From Alisma plantago-aquatica (taxonomy: Eukaryota; Streptophyta; Magnoliopsida; Alismatales; Alismataceae): DNA of 64,000 bases. This document shows positions 10,673 to 22,013 of this stretch, in pieces; position 1 is the first letter of the stretch; each line of letters opens with the position of its first letter. The position numbers and the translations under genes were made by a program. The notes beneath the pieces are model-generated. The model had not been told where the DNA came from. It did not search any database and saw nothing but the letters and a program-made list of their open reading frames with translations. Location of the stretch: positions 105,889,501 to 105,953,500 of the forward strand of contig OY856413.1 in the NCBI GenBank assembly GCA_963693085.1, written 5' to 3'.

Positions 10673-11779
10673 TGTTGGTATGTATGCCCAGAGAGCCGAT
10701 CATATGATAATTGGAATGAGGCATTAAGTAACTGATATGATAATAACAAAGGTAATTCCATCTATTATGTTTGTCTTAGCATGAGATGATGACACAAACA
10801 TAGTAGATGTCTAAAGAATGATGATTACTCAATGACATATGTCTTCAAGTAGGTGATTTGAATAATGAGATCATACATATGATAAGAGTGCATACATTCT
10901 TGTTATGTCCCTAGTCAGATATTATAGTGGAAGCAAAATAAACAACAATAATACATAAGACTAAAGTGTGTGGTGACTGATCATAGAGTCTCACTAGTCA
11001 TGATATGTGATATCAAGTCAAGCATACAAGTACATGTTAGAGAACATTGTATCAAACAGACCCACTATGAGAGTGATGCATGGATAGCATGGAATGGTAG
11101 TCAGAAACAGCTCTAAGGTGATAGTGGTGAATGTGGTTCTTAGACTTGAAGTCACTACATTCATCACATGTCATTCATGTACTTTGACATCATCCACCAT
11201 GATCTTGAATAAGGGTTTCCATAAAGGTGGTGCTAGGGTGCACTGTGACACATGTGGATACAATGTTAGTGATGTAGATGGGATTTGTCCCTCCTATAGG
11301 AGATTGGTATCTAGGGTCTATTGATAAGAAGGACTAAAAAATGTACACTCATACTCATGTGACTCAATATATGATATGTGAGCACACGTGCATCTCAGAT
11401 ATTCTTCTCTAGAACGTTAAGAGGATGACGATTTCACGCCTCGAGTTCAATATGGATATCAAAGACAAAGGAACTATAACATCACGGTAACACTTATCAT
11501 GGATTGTATGTTGAAGTTGTTCTCCAACTTTTTGAATTACTTGGGTAGCAATGATGTGTTACTATATGCCACTCTTTCCTTGTGATGTTGTAAATTAGTT
11601 ATGAACATTCACTGCCAACATAATTCTGGACCTATAGGGTCACACATATAGGATACACTTGGAGTATAGGAGTATATTCATGAATGATGTGTAATTTTAT
11701 TATTAAAGGCATTTAGGTATTCAATTAAACAATTGAGGTTCAAAGTTGATTGACTGGAATCTGAAGTGACCAGTTTAAG

Positions 11780-12075
11780 GGTTGAACCGATCAGTTGGAG
11801 TGTTAGGTCAATTGGAATCAAAATTGGCTGATCAATGACTGAACCACAGAGTGAGATGACCAGTTCACATAGTGAACTGATCAGTTCACTTATTGCAACT
11901 GACTGGTTCATGGGATTAACCTCTCTAATTCAATTGGATCAATGATTGGTGCTAAGATCATGTTGTGCACTAACTATGAAATGATTACCAAGTTGATTCA
12001 GAATAAGAAACTCCATGTACCAAACAGTTCACTTAGTGAACCGACCGGCTCGCACATTGACAGACTGGTTTGGTG
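11780..12075. promoter_or_regulatory. Palindrome cluster in U3 of LTR-A copy 2
   Basis: Same motif family as at 4568-4888. It holds the best single example, the perfect 18-bp palindrome GTGAACTGATCAGTTCAC at 11873-11890. Others include TTGAACCGATCAGTTGG near 11783, GACCAGTTCA near 11860, and GTGAACCGACCGGCTC near 12040. It ends about 100 bases before the TATA box. Confidence 0.55.
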
Positions 12076-12174
12076 TGCAAAATGACAAGTTCACTATGTG
12101 TAGGTTCCAAAAAAATCATGAATTTGACCCATTCGACTTCCACACAAACCACAAAACCTGACCCTAGCCTCTCC

Positions 12175-12183
12175 TATAAATAG
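12175..12183 (+). promoter_or_regulatory. LTR-A copy 2 TATA box
   Basis: TATAAATAG in CTCC-TATAAATAG-AG context, identical to copy 1. Confidence 0.7.
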
Positions 12184-12722
12184 AGTTGTACTTGGGGCTT
12201 CTCAGAACACAACAGTTGCTTTGACAATTGTTGTCCTCTCTGGTTGTGGTAATGAATAGAGTTCCAAGCAAGTCCTACCTGATAAAGGGAGGGATAGAAA
12301 GGGAGAGACAATTGTGGGAGAGTGTATCAACTCTAGCAGGTTTACATTTAAAAGATACAACTCCTTCCCGTTGGCTCTGGTAGCACAACCTGGAGTTCTT
12401 GGTGGTGTCCATGGACTTCTCTAGAGGTGGGAGGCTTCTAACTCTAGGAGAACTTCATCAATCACTGTCTATGGTGCTACACCAGGAGGCTATTGGAGAC
12501 TATCATTCGAGGGTTGCTGATGAAGAAGGAGTGATTTATTTCTTGAAGAAGAATAAGCACGATGTGAATGCAAGGGTAACGTTGTTGGACTTGCTCTAGG
12601 ACTAGGTAAAACCTACCAACCTTTCCTTCCAAGATACATTGTTGTTCACGTGATCTTTCTATCTATGGAAATCATGCTTTAAATTTTTATTTCCTCTGTC
12701 TTATCTCTTGCTCTGATTTCCC

Positions 12723-13237
12723 TACAAAGAGTTGGTGGTAAAGGGTTACACCGATGCAAGCTTCCAAAATAGAAAAGATGACTACAAATTATAGTCTAGA
12801 TTTGTGTTTTGCCTAACCAATGGAGCTGTGAGATGGAAGAGTTCCAAGCAATAGACAGTTGTGGATTATACAATAGAGGACAAGTATATTGTTGCATCCA
12901 ATTCAGCAAAGTAGGATGTTTGGATCTAGAAGTTCATTTTAGAACTTGGGGTGGCTCCAAGAATTAATGATGCAATTGAACTATATTGTGATAAAATGGA
13001 GATATTGCACCAGCTATGGAACCTAGATCACATCAGCATTCCAAGAACATACAAAGATGATTCCATCTCGTATGAGAAATCATACAATGAGGAGATGTGA
13101 AGATTTTCCTAGTACCAACTGATAGTAATGTGGATAACCCCTTGACAAAAGCATTTTTGTAGCGGAAGCATGAAGATCGTGTATGATCACTTGGGATTAA
13201 GTTCATGGGTGATGGGCTCTAAGTGCAAGTGGGAGTC
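12723..13237 (+). pseudogene. Copia RNase H remnant between LTR-A copies 2 and 3
   Basis: About 515 bases: the C-terminal RNase H of copia pol plus the polypurine tract. Readable text: ELVVKGYTDASFQ (from about 12730), GAVRWKSSKQ, then EDKYIVASNSAK, which corresponds to the ATMEAEYVAA-type block of the family, and CSGSMKIVYDHLGL near 13160-13195, the usual copia C terminus. The polypurine tract AAGTGGGAG lies at 13227-13235, followed by TC and the next LTR. Gag through RT is absent between the two LTRs. Unequal recombination between array units, or internal deletion, explains this best. Confidence 0.75.
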
Positions 13238-14340
13238 TGTTGGTATGCATTCCCAGAGAGCCAATCATATGATGATTATAATGGCTTATCTTGTAAATGA
13301 TTTGATTAATTATAAAGGCAATCTTACAATTTATTTTGTTTTATTCAGTTTTGAGATAATGACGAAACATAATAAATGTCTAATGAATGATATTACTCAA
13401 TGACACATGTTTTTGGGTTGAGGATCGGAACAATGAGATCATATGGATGTCAAGAGTATATGCATTCTTGTTATGTCCTTAGTTGAATGTTATTGTGGAA
13501 GCTGATAGATAATAGTAACACATAAGGTAAGAACGTGTGTTCATGTGTTAGTTGATGACAGAATCTCATTAAGTCATAATATGTGATATCAAACCAAACA
13601 CATAGATTCTTGTTTGAGAACAATGCATCGGATGGAGCAACCTTGGGAATGATACATGGAAACCATAATTGGTGGTTGGGTATTCTGTCATAGTGATGTT
13701 GCTGATTGCGGTTTTTAGACCTGGAATCACTACACTCATCATATGTTGTTTGATGTACTTTTTCATCATCAAACATGACCTTGAATAAGCATTTTCATAA
13801 AGGTGATTCTCAAATACATTATAACACATGGGAAGTGATTGTGAGTGATGTAAATGGGATTTGTCCCTCTTATAGGACTATGATATCTTATCCACTTGAT
13901 AAGTGAGACTGAGAAATGCACGACCATGCTCATGTGAATCATTATTTGATATTGAACTTACATATATATAAAATAGTCTGCTCAACTTCAAGAAACATGG
14001 ATTGAGATTAAAGAGGCATGCCTCAAGTTCAATCTGGATATCATTGACATGAACTATACAATCACTATAATACCAATCACAGTTTGTAGGTTGAAGTTCT
14101 TTTCCAACTTTCTGATTACTTGGATATCAATGAAGTCTTTCTAGATACCAATCATTTATTATGATGTCACAAATCAGTTATGGACATTCGTTGCTAATGT
14201 AACTTGGAACCTATAGGGTCACACACATAGGATACACTTAGAATAGGAGTTTATTCATGAGCTTAGTTTAAACATGATTACTAAGGTGTTAGGTATTGAA
14301 TTTAAACAACAAATGGTTAAATATTGACTTAGTGGACTAT

Positions 14341-14660
14341 CGACCGACCGGTTCAAGTACTGATCGATCCAAGTGTCTGGTCAACTGAACCAACATTGGA
14401 AATTAGAACCATGAGACGACTGGTTCAACAAGTGAACCAGTCAGCTCAGGTCTGTGAACTGAATGATTTAAGTTGTGAACCGACTGATTGGTTGATCAAT
14501 TCAATTGGATCAAGGATTGATGCTGACTTCATGTTGAGCATTAATAAAATATTAATTTCTAATACAATTGTGATTGGGAAAGATAGTGAAATGACTGGTT
14601 CAAGGATTCAACTGATCGGCTCACATGCCAATCGATTAGTTCACTCTTAAACCGGTCATT
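14341..14660. promoter_or_regulatory. Palindrome cluster in U3 of LTR-A copy 3
   Basis: Includes GACCGACCGGTTCA (near 14343), GACGACTGGTTCA (near 14413), GTGAACCAGTCAGCTCA (near 14433), GTGAACCGACTGATTGG (near 14475), ATGACTGGTTCA (near 14590) and AACCGGTCA (near 14650). Single sites have drifted relative to copies 1 and 2, but number, half-site and distance to the TATA box are kept. Confidence 0.5.
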
Positions 14661-14738
14661 TTTTCGTTCATAGGTTTCAAAAATTTATGAAATTCCATCC
14701 TCTTTGACTCCCGCTCAAACTAGAACTCCTGTCCCTCC

Positions 14739-14747
14739 TATAAATAG
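14739..14747 (+). promoter_or_regulatory. LTR-A copy 3 TATA box
   Basis: TATAAATAG in the conserved CTCC-TATAAATAG context, followed about 35 bases later by ACACAACAATAAG as in the other copies. Confidence 0.7.
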
Positions 14748-15260
14748 AGGGGTGGTCGGAGATTTCTAGAGACACAACAATAAGATCTGACAATTGTTGT
14801 CTTATCTCATTGTGGTAACCGAGAGAACCTGAGAAAGTCCTACACGTCAAAGGGAGTGATAGCAAGGGAGAGACAATTGAGAGAGCAAGTCAGCACCAGC
14901 ACTCTAACTAGAAGGGATGAATCTTTCTTGTTCATTCTTTTAGAATGATAGGAGTTCTTGGCAGTCTGTGTGGACTACTATAGACGCAAGGAGGTTATTA
15001 TCTTCCGTTACGAGGAAGAAGTCAACCGTTGTACACGGTGATCAACCAGGAGGCCATTGTTGATGTTGTCCAAGTGTAACTAGAAGAAAGGAGCACGCTA
15101 CTACAAGCAAATTGTCGTTGGACTTGCTAGAAGACTAGGTATAACCTTGCAACCATCCTACCCATTACATAGTTGTTGACATGATCTACTGTACAATGAG
15201 GAATATGGTAGTTAATATTTTTTTTTCTATTGCCTTATATGTCTCCATATTTCCCAATAG

Positions 15261-15273
15261 TGGTATTAGAGCC
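15261..15273 (+). promoter_or_regulatory. Copia primer binding site (tRNA-iMet)
   Basis: TGGTATTAGAGCC, one transition away from TGGTATCAGAGCC, the complement of plant initiator tRNA-Met used by copia elements. One base (G, 15260) separates it from the LTR end. Confidence 0.85.
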
Positions 15274-16650
15274 ACATCAGTTTACTATGCTTTGGGATTT
15301 AATCGATATGACCGCAGTTTCAATTTTCATCATTTATTTATTGCATACGACGTGAATACTTAAAATGATTAATGAGCATATCTGATTAAATACCACATAT
15401 GAACCCAACTAATATATATATATATATTATTTATATTTATATATATGCAATTTACATGCATCACTCTAAAAGTTGGTTTTTATGGTGGATTTGAAGCATC
15501 TTATGCCAAATGACCCTAGATTTATGTGCATGGTTTTCATTGCTTATTCCTATTTATATCTCGATTTACTGAGTCTCTATCTTCTCTTCCATATGTAAAA
15601 CTATTATTATCCTTCCTATGCTCCCCTAGAATGTAACTTGTGGTTTTCTTATTACCTGGTAATATGTTAAATAGGATTATGACAATTTTAATTCTTATTA
15701 TAATAAAGAAGATGTTCAACACCAGACGAACCACCTGCTTCAAAAGAAGAGCCAGTAGGGTGGAGGACCGAGGAGGGCAGATGATAGGAGGAGATGAACT
15801 GACCAGCTGGTGGCCCAACTGAACAATTGGAGGTGTCCAGGCGTTGTTTGGACTGAAGGCCAAACGATCAATTCGACAAACCAATCGACTGACTAGGAGG
15901 TGAGCTGATAGGTTCAAGAGTTGCACTGATCAACCTGGATTGGTTCGAGTACAGGTCTTCATCAACAACATATTGTTTTATGTGTTGTAGACCTTAGGTT
16001 GTAGTAATTCCTTGTGGGTCCAAGGAATCACAAAATTATCGCAATAACCATCGCTTATGTTTTTGTTGCACTTTTTTGGTTGTGGGACATAGCATGTATA
16101 TGATATCATACTATAAGTATGTGGTGATTGGATATATACATATATTTATAAATATAAAATCTGTCAATATAATATTAAGTCTTATATGCTTTCCATTAGC
16201 AATACACATGAAAAGCTTGATCGACGAAGTGTGGGAACTCTAGGGGTGGTGTGTTGTCTGTCTCTTGGAAGTGTGATGGTAGCTATGTGGGTATGCCAAG
16301 TAGGGTGCATCACTATCATGTTAGCTTTTGGGTCAGTCTAAACTCGATGATCTTAATCAGATTAAGTACCTAGAAGCATGTAGATGACTGGCAAAGGGTT
16401 GTGGGAAAAGTTGCTTACCTTAATGATTGATTATGGCCGCTGGCTTTGGCCGGGTAATAACTCAATTTTTTTGGATAATGGCTCACAAGAAGGTTTTACT
16501 CTACAATCTTCTGAATTTATATGTGAGGGCTATCAATTTGAAAAAAATAGTGGGAGTGATAATATATTAAAGGACTAATTAACTATCATCAAATTTTAAT
16601 CCACACCAAAAGTGTTTTTAAAAATTGCAAATTTTCTCTTGTAGAAACAA
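15274..16650 (+). mobile_element. Copia leader, unit 3
   Basis: Untranslated leader between primer site and gag ATG; no gene is seen. It has a short TA-rich run (15412-15446). The 3' part (from about 15981) matches the start of unit 2's internal region, which locates the deletion joint there. The segment 15720-15960 carries further CGACTGACT/GGTTCGAG-like words resembling the U3 palindromes. Confidence 0.6.
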
Positions 16651-17420
16651 ATGGCTAACAAATCATCATTGTTATTAGTCCTTAACAAGGAAAAACTTAA
16701 TAGGGAAAATTTCCACAACTAGTTTTGGATTTAAGAATGGATCTAAATGATGAGCATAAGATCTATGTCCTAGATAAACCGATTCCATAAGAATTGATGT
16801 GCCTAGGGTTCAGGTGGATGCTTACTGGAAGCATGCCAACAATGCCTTAGACATCAAGTACATTATGATATGCTACATGAGCTATGAGTTGCATGAGTAG
16901 TTTAAAGACATGAGGATTCTTGATATGGTAACACATCTTATGAATGTGAACTACAATCATACCAATAAAGAAAGGTACAATGTATCAAAGGCAATTTTTT
17001 TAGTGAAAGATGATAGTGGGAGATACAGTAGAGACCCATGTTCTCAATATGATTGGACATGTGGAACATCTAGAAGAACTGAGATTGACTCTGATCTAAG
17101 AGTTGGATACAAATATGATTATATACAATCATTTCCAAAATCATATATCCATTTTATCGAGTGTTTCCACTTGAATAACATGGCTAGACTGCCATTAGAA
17201 TTGCTTGGCATGTTGATTAATATTGAAGAACAAATAAAGAAGGAAAAATCAGGGATAGTGATAATGGAATGGAGTCCAAGGAGGAAAGAAAGACAAAGTA
17301 GATTTCTGAGCCTATGCATAAATCCATATCTTCAGCACTCAAGATAAGGATAAAGAAAAGTACAAGTGGAATATATCATTTGTACTGGGAGGGATTTAGG
17401 AATATGAAGTTGGGGTTAGA
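16651..17420 (+). pseudogene. Copia gag pseudogene, unit 3
   Basis: Gag of the Tork/Angela-like element. ATG at 16651 (MANKSSLLLVLNKEKLN), then a NFHNW-type box with the W lost to a stop (about 16710), DEHKIYVLDKPI (about 16751-16786), and after frame changes TNKERYNVSKAIF (about 16958-17000), then a basic C-terminal region (17240-17345). An IEEQIKKEKSG motif is at 17222-17255. It is better kept than unit 2 but has several stops and frameshifts. The protease region follows directly, as expected for a Gag-Pol polyprotein. Confidence 0.75.
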
Positions 17421-17439
17421 GATCTCCACTTCAGGTATA

Positions 17440-18480
17440 TACATTATTGAGATTAAAATTTCTACTCCTTCATCTTGGGTACTAGATACTGAAAGTGGAT
17501 CTCACATATGTTCGAATATGCAGGATCTGAAAAGAAGTAAACCTTTATGAAAGGGTGATGTTAAACTGCAAGTCGAAAATGGGGCAAGAGTTGCTACCAC
17601 TATAGTTGGAAACTATAATTTATCTCTACCCACAGGGCTTTTAATAGAGTTAATGAACTGTAATTATGTGCCATCCATAAATAGAAACATCATTTTATAT
17701 ACAGTATGGGCAAGAATGGATATGAATTTCAAATTTTCATATTAAGAATGGTCAATGTTCTATTTCATGAGATGATATCTTATATGGGTGTGCCCCAATA
17801 TCTTATGGGCTTTATTTGTTGGATCTAAATATAGATGTTTATAACATAAATATGAAAAGATAAAAGCTTGATAACTCAAACAAAACATATCTTTGGCATT
17901 GTTGTCCAGGGAACATAAACGAGAATTGTATATCTAGACTCCATAAAGATGGTTATATAGACTCTTTTTATTTCAAATATATAGAGACATGAGAGTCTTG
18001 TTTGTCTGGAAAGATGCAAAGACTCCTCACACTGGAAATAGTGAGATGGCTAGCGATGTATTAGGAATCATACATACTGATGTATGTGGACCATTTAGAA
18101 CAAATGCTAGAGGTGGTTATCAATACTTCATTACCTTTACTGATGACTTTAGTAGGTATGGTTATATTTTCTTGATGAAGCATAAATTAGAAACTCTTGA
18201 AAAGTTCAAGGATTTCATGAAAGAAGTACAGAACCAACTTGAGAAAAATATTAAGACACTTCATTCTAATCGAGGTGGAGAATACTTAAGCCAAGATTTT
18301 GGGAACCTTCTGAGAGAATGTTGTATTGTATCACAATGGACTCGACTTGGAACACCTCAACATAATGGTGTATCAAAAAGAAGGAATCACACATTACGGG
18401 ATATGGTGCAATAAATGATGAATTTAGCTTATCTTCTGACATCCTTCTGGGTAATGATGTGCAAACCACCACATTTAGAC
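17440..18480 (+). pseudogene. Copia protease, pre-integrase and integrase, unit 3
   Basis: Protease active-site text WVLDTESGSHICSN (about 17479-17520), where the family has DTGS: the catalytic-loop Gly is Glu. Next comes pre-integrase text (VENGARVATTIVGNYNLSLP, 17571-17630) and the zinc region, whose second His is Asn (PGNINEN). The rve core is open at 17989-18414: IHTDVCGPFRTNARGGYQYF, ITFTDDFSRYGYIF, NIKTLHSNRGGEY, GTPQHNGVSKRRNHTL. Of the D,D-35-E residues only the first Asp (HTDV) survives. The second is Asn (SNRGG, family SDRGG) and the Glu is Lys (VSKRRN, family VSERRN); both fit G-to-A changes. It would have encoded strand transfer of element cDNA in the nucleus and is clearly inactive. 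Frame 18487-18726 continues the integrase C-terminal domain. Confidence 0.85.
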
Positions 18481-18894
18481 TAAACCATGTACCGTATAAA
18501 TCGGTCCAATGTGTCTTTTATGGAGATTTGGGGTTGTAAAACTTATGTGAGAAAGAAGTTTCCCAAAAAGCCTGAATCTAAATCTAATAAATTTTATTTT
18601 GTTGGATATCCTAGGGAAACCAAAGGATATTACTTTTATACCCTATCTGAAAACAAAGTGCTTGTTTCTAGGAATGTTGTATTTCTAGAAAGGGAATTCA
18701 TTTCCAAAGGAATCAGTGGGAGGTAAATAGAACTCGAAGAATTTTGAGACCAACAAGAAATCATTAAACCTTAAGAGGTACAAGACGAACATAGAGAGTC
18801 AAAAAGCATTGTGAAATCTCAAATTCTTCATGTAACATAGGAACCTCGTAGATCTAGTAGGACATGCCTTGAGAAAGATAGTTTTGGTTATCTA

Positions 18895-19740
18895 GTGACG
18901 CAAGAAGATGATGAGTCTGTGATTGATGATGATCCAACAACCTACCAAGAAGCTTCTAGTAGTTTAGAGTCTGAGAAAAGACTTGAGGACATGAGACCTG
19001 AGTTGGAATCCATGTACACCAACAAGGTATGGACCTTGGTGGATCCACCTGAAGGGGTAAAACACATAGGGTGCAATTGGGTCTTCAAGAAGAAGACTGA
19101 AATGGATGGTATTGTACACACTTACAAAGGTCAATTGGTTGCAAAGGGTTTCAAAGAAGTTCAAGATGTTTCCAATGACGAAACTTTTTCCTCTGTTTCC
19201 ATGTTTATGTCCATCAGGATCATGGTTGCCATTGCAGCTTACCATGACTATCAAATTTGGAAGATGGATGTTAAAATTGCATTCCTTAACAGGAATCTCT
19301 TTGAGGATGTGTACATGAGACAACCTGAGGCTTTTATAAATCCAAAGGATGCAAATTAAGTCTGTAAGCTACAAAGGTCAATCTATGGATTGAAGCAAGC
19401 ATCTCAGAATTGGAATCTTCATTTTGATGAGGTAGTCAAAGAGCTTGGCTTTAGTAAAAATGAATATGAACCTTGTGTTTACAAGAAGGTTAATGGGAGA
19501 ATGGTTGTGTTCCTCATATTGTATGTAGATGGCATACTATTGATGGAGAATGACATCCCAACTTTACAAATGGTATAGACCTGGTTGGGAAATACATTTT
19601 CTATGAAGGCCTTAGGTGAATCTTCCTATATCTTGGGAATCAAGATATATAGATATAGATCTACAAGGATTCTACGACTAAGTCAGAGCACATATATTGA
19701 CAAAGTGTTGAAGAGGTTCAACATGGAGGCCAAGGGAGAG
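18895..19740 (+). pseudogene. Copia reverse transcriptase, unit 3
   Basis: RVT_2 domain of copia pol, which would copy element RNA into cDNA in the particle. Open frame 18895-19359 holds VDPPEGVKHIGCNWVFKKK, then YKGQLVAKGF, then WKMDVKIAFLN. After one stop (19357-19359) come SIYGLKQASQNWN (from about 19380) and PCVYKK. The polymerase box reads YVDG instead of YVDD (19519-19530), losing one metal-binding Asp. Frame 19585-19773 carries the GNTFSMKALGESSYILGIKI block. RNase H is absent: after the FNMEA text (19722-19730) the sequence enters LTR-A at 19731-19747. Confidence 0.85.
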
Positions 19741-20221
19741 ACAATTGGGAGAGAAAGTTTTCTCTGGTTCTAGTAACCGAAAGAACCTGAGATGTCCAAC
19801 CCGTCAAAGGGAGGGATAGCAAGGGAGAGACATTTGGGAGAGAAAGTTTGTGCTAGAACACTGACCAAAAGGGACAACTCTGTCTTGTCCATTATTCTAG
19901 AATGATAAGAGTTCTTGATGGTCCATACAGACTACTATAGAGGTGAGGAGGTTGTTGTCTGTTGCTAGGAGGATGAAATTAACCCCTATCTATGGTGATC
20001 AACTAGGAGGTTGTTGTTGATGTTTTCCAAGTGTAACTTGAAGAAAGGAGAATGCTAGTGCAAAGGGATTGTTGTTGGACTTGCTCTAGGACCATGCAAA
20101 AGCTTGCAACCATCCTTCCAATTACATAGTTGTTGACGCAATCTACTATACAATAGGGAATATGACAGATAATTATTTTGGTTGTTTCTACTACCTTATC
20201 TGACGCCATATTTCTCAACCA
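19731..20221 (+). mobile_element. LTR-A copy 4, 5'-truncated
   Basis: Only the last 0.45 kb of LTR-A (downstream of TATA), ending TTTCTCAACCA (about 20221), the counterpart of TTTCCCAATA in copy 3. It is joined to RT through CAAGGGAGAGACAATTG (19731-19747), a word the LTR also contains. Directly after the joint, 89 bases are repeated: AAGGGAGAGACA-TTGGGAGAG occurs at 19732 and 19821. So a microhomology joint with a small tandem duplication closed the array on this side. Confidence 0.75.
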
Positions 20222-20229
20222 AAAGATCA

Positions 20230-22013
20230 TGTAGTATCCTCAATTTTTAGTGAATTTGAATTATAAGTCTTAAACTGTTAAGTGATTTCCTTAATTGATT
20301 TATGGTTTAATGAGACAATAAATCAATTCATCTTTGTGGCATGGGTGCAACCCATGGCCCATGTAAAGGCCCATGAGACTATTTGTAATGCAAATAAGTC
20401 CTTGGAGCACATGATAAAGAAAAGAGAGTGTTCATGCATAAATAAAGAATATTGACTTTGTTTATTATTACAAAACTGAAATATGAGATAATATACAAGT
20501 TTCCAAAAGAAAATAATACATGTAGTGTTTTAGATAATTAAAATAGTAATTATCTAACCATGATTGGCAACATAAGTTTTATGGCATCAAACAATAATAT
20601 CCCAGTCTGACTTTTGGTATGCTTGCAAACAATAATAAAAATAAGAGAATTCTAGAATTTGGAAGACGAAAAACTTTCCTTGTGGTGGGGGTAATTAAAT
20701 TTGAGAATATGATATAAAAGCAAGTTTTGACTATTAAATGTATTCCAATGAAACCCAAAAATTAGATTAATGGTTGGGAAAGATATTCATGACTTCCCCT
20801 CCTAACTTCATAGAAAAAGGAGATTCTTAGAGACCATAGGAAAATCATGATCAGAGAGGGACCTATATGTAATAAATACATGTGTATCTGTTTGGAAAAT
20901 CAAATAATGACATTTTACTTTGAAAAGTAATATCATGAGCCCTTTAATGAGTCACGTAGGGCATCACCATCAGATCTAGGAATCAACAGCCAAGATTTTG
21001 TTTCCCACCTTTGACCAAGAAAGGAAATAGGTGTAACAGGAACAACAACTTTCACTCACTTCTACCTATGTCACCTCTCCACCTCTTTCCTTGCTTTCTT
21101 TCTTATTAGTTTCGGGAGAGGGAGAGGAATCTAGTGATCCCTAATACAATGGTTAATTTTTTTAATCTATGAAATGCCCAAAACCCCAGTTGATTTAGAA
21201 ACTAGTGTAAACCTAATATTGGTTGTATAGGCATCCTCTCACCTATATGAAGTGATGAAAACCTTCTTCAGCTATAGAGAAAGGTATTGGATGTGCAATT
21301 TCTTGCAAGGAGCACTAGAACTCCTACATGATTATATTTCTTCTCTATGGAAAATTTTGACTCAAACCAACATATTGGGTCATGTCCTTCCAATTCAACC
21401 ATCCTAGAGCTTCCCTGCAAGGCTCTGATGAGTTCAAGATGTTCATCAGGGAACTTGATAGCCCTTAAGACCACCTATATCCTCTGACCTCAAAAGATGA
21501 AAGCTTCTTTCTAAGAAGTTGGATCTAACCACTGAAGGTCGTCATGAGAGGTGGAAACAAGTCAGTGAACCGATGAAAAGTTGCTCTACCCTAAAAGAGC
21601 ATCATGAGGAGAAGTAAGTCTCCTATCTGACTATATGTTTTACTAAGTCTCCTATCTAACTATATGTTTTACCTTTTCTACCACTCATCCAAGCCTAGTG
21701 TCTAGACACCTGCTTTAGACATCTCCTGGCCTGGAATTGAGCGTGACACCTTCATTAACATCCGACAAAGCTGACTCGTTCCTTACCATAGGTTGGAGTG
21801 TAGAGAACCCCAGGGTCAACCTCCATGTTGACTATGCCAAGATACATCTCTTGCAACCATTGTGGGGAGAAGAATACCCTTAGGTGATTAACAAAGCTGC
21901 CTCTAATCCTCATGATATTCCTGTCACTACATATGGGCTCCAGGGACAATTGACCCAGATTCCGAACCCAACCCGCGTGAAGCTCTAAGCCAACCTGGCA
22001 TTTTGCGGTTGGC
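20230..22013 (+). mobile_element. LTR-R copy 1, left half (split by the LTR-B element)
   Basis: Starts TGTAGTATCCTCAATTTTTA, aligned with TGTAATTTCCTCAATTCTTT at 47824. The first 0.7 kb is shared with 47824-48500 (for example GAGACTATTTG and TAATTATCTAA). From about 21031 it continues into block G, which recurs at 44990-45955. It is cut at 22013 by the LTR-B element, whose 5-bp target duplication TTGGC occupies 22009-22013. Chromovirus-like by its end sequence only; no coding domain supports the lineage. Confidence 0.7.
22009..22013. repeat. Target site duplication of LTR-B element, left copy
   Basis: TTGGC, identical to 44319-44323. The uninterrupted homologue at 45930-45945 reads GGTTGGCC once. 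Confidence 0.9.

Larger units (their letters stand above)
10673..12722 (+). mobile_element. LTR-A copy 2 (copia)
   Basis: Second long LTR-A, about 2.05 kb, with a clean 5' end (TGTTGGTATGTATGCCCAGA) behind a polypurine tract. Its 3' end lacks the last few bases: after CTCTGATTTCC it joins RNase H sequence at 12723 with no primer site. It serves as 3' LTR of unit 2 and, by position, as 5' LTR of the shortened unit between it and copy 3. It aligns with copy 1 along its length, including TATA and palindromes. Confidence 0.85.
13238..15259 (+). mobile_element. LTR-A copy 3 (copia), most complete
   Basis: 2022 bases with both ends visible: start TGTTGGTATGCATTCCCAGA after a polypurine tract, end TTTCCCAATA before a primer site at 15261. 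The ends form the short inverted repeat TGTTGG/CCAATA (originally probably CCAACA). U3 holds the palindrome cluster (14341-14660), followed by a TATA box. This copy defines the LTR borders used for the others. Confidence 0.88.

Noticed and set aside
15412..15446. Short TA-rich run as a second MITE target
   Set aside because: Only a TA-rich stretch in the copia leader, with no TIRs beside it.
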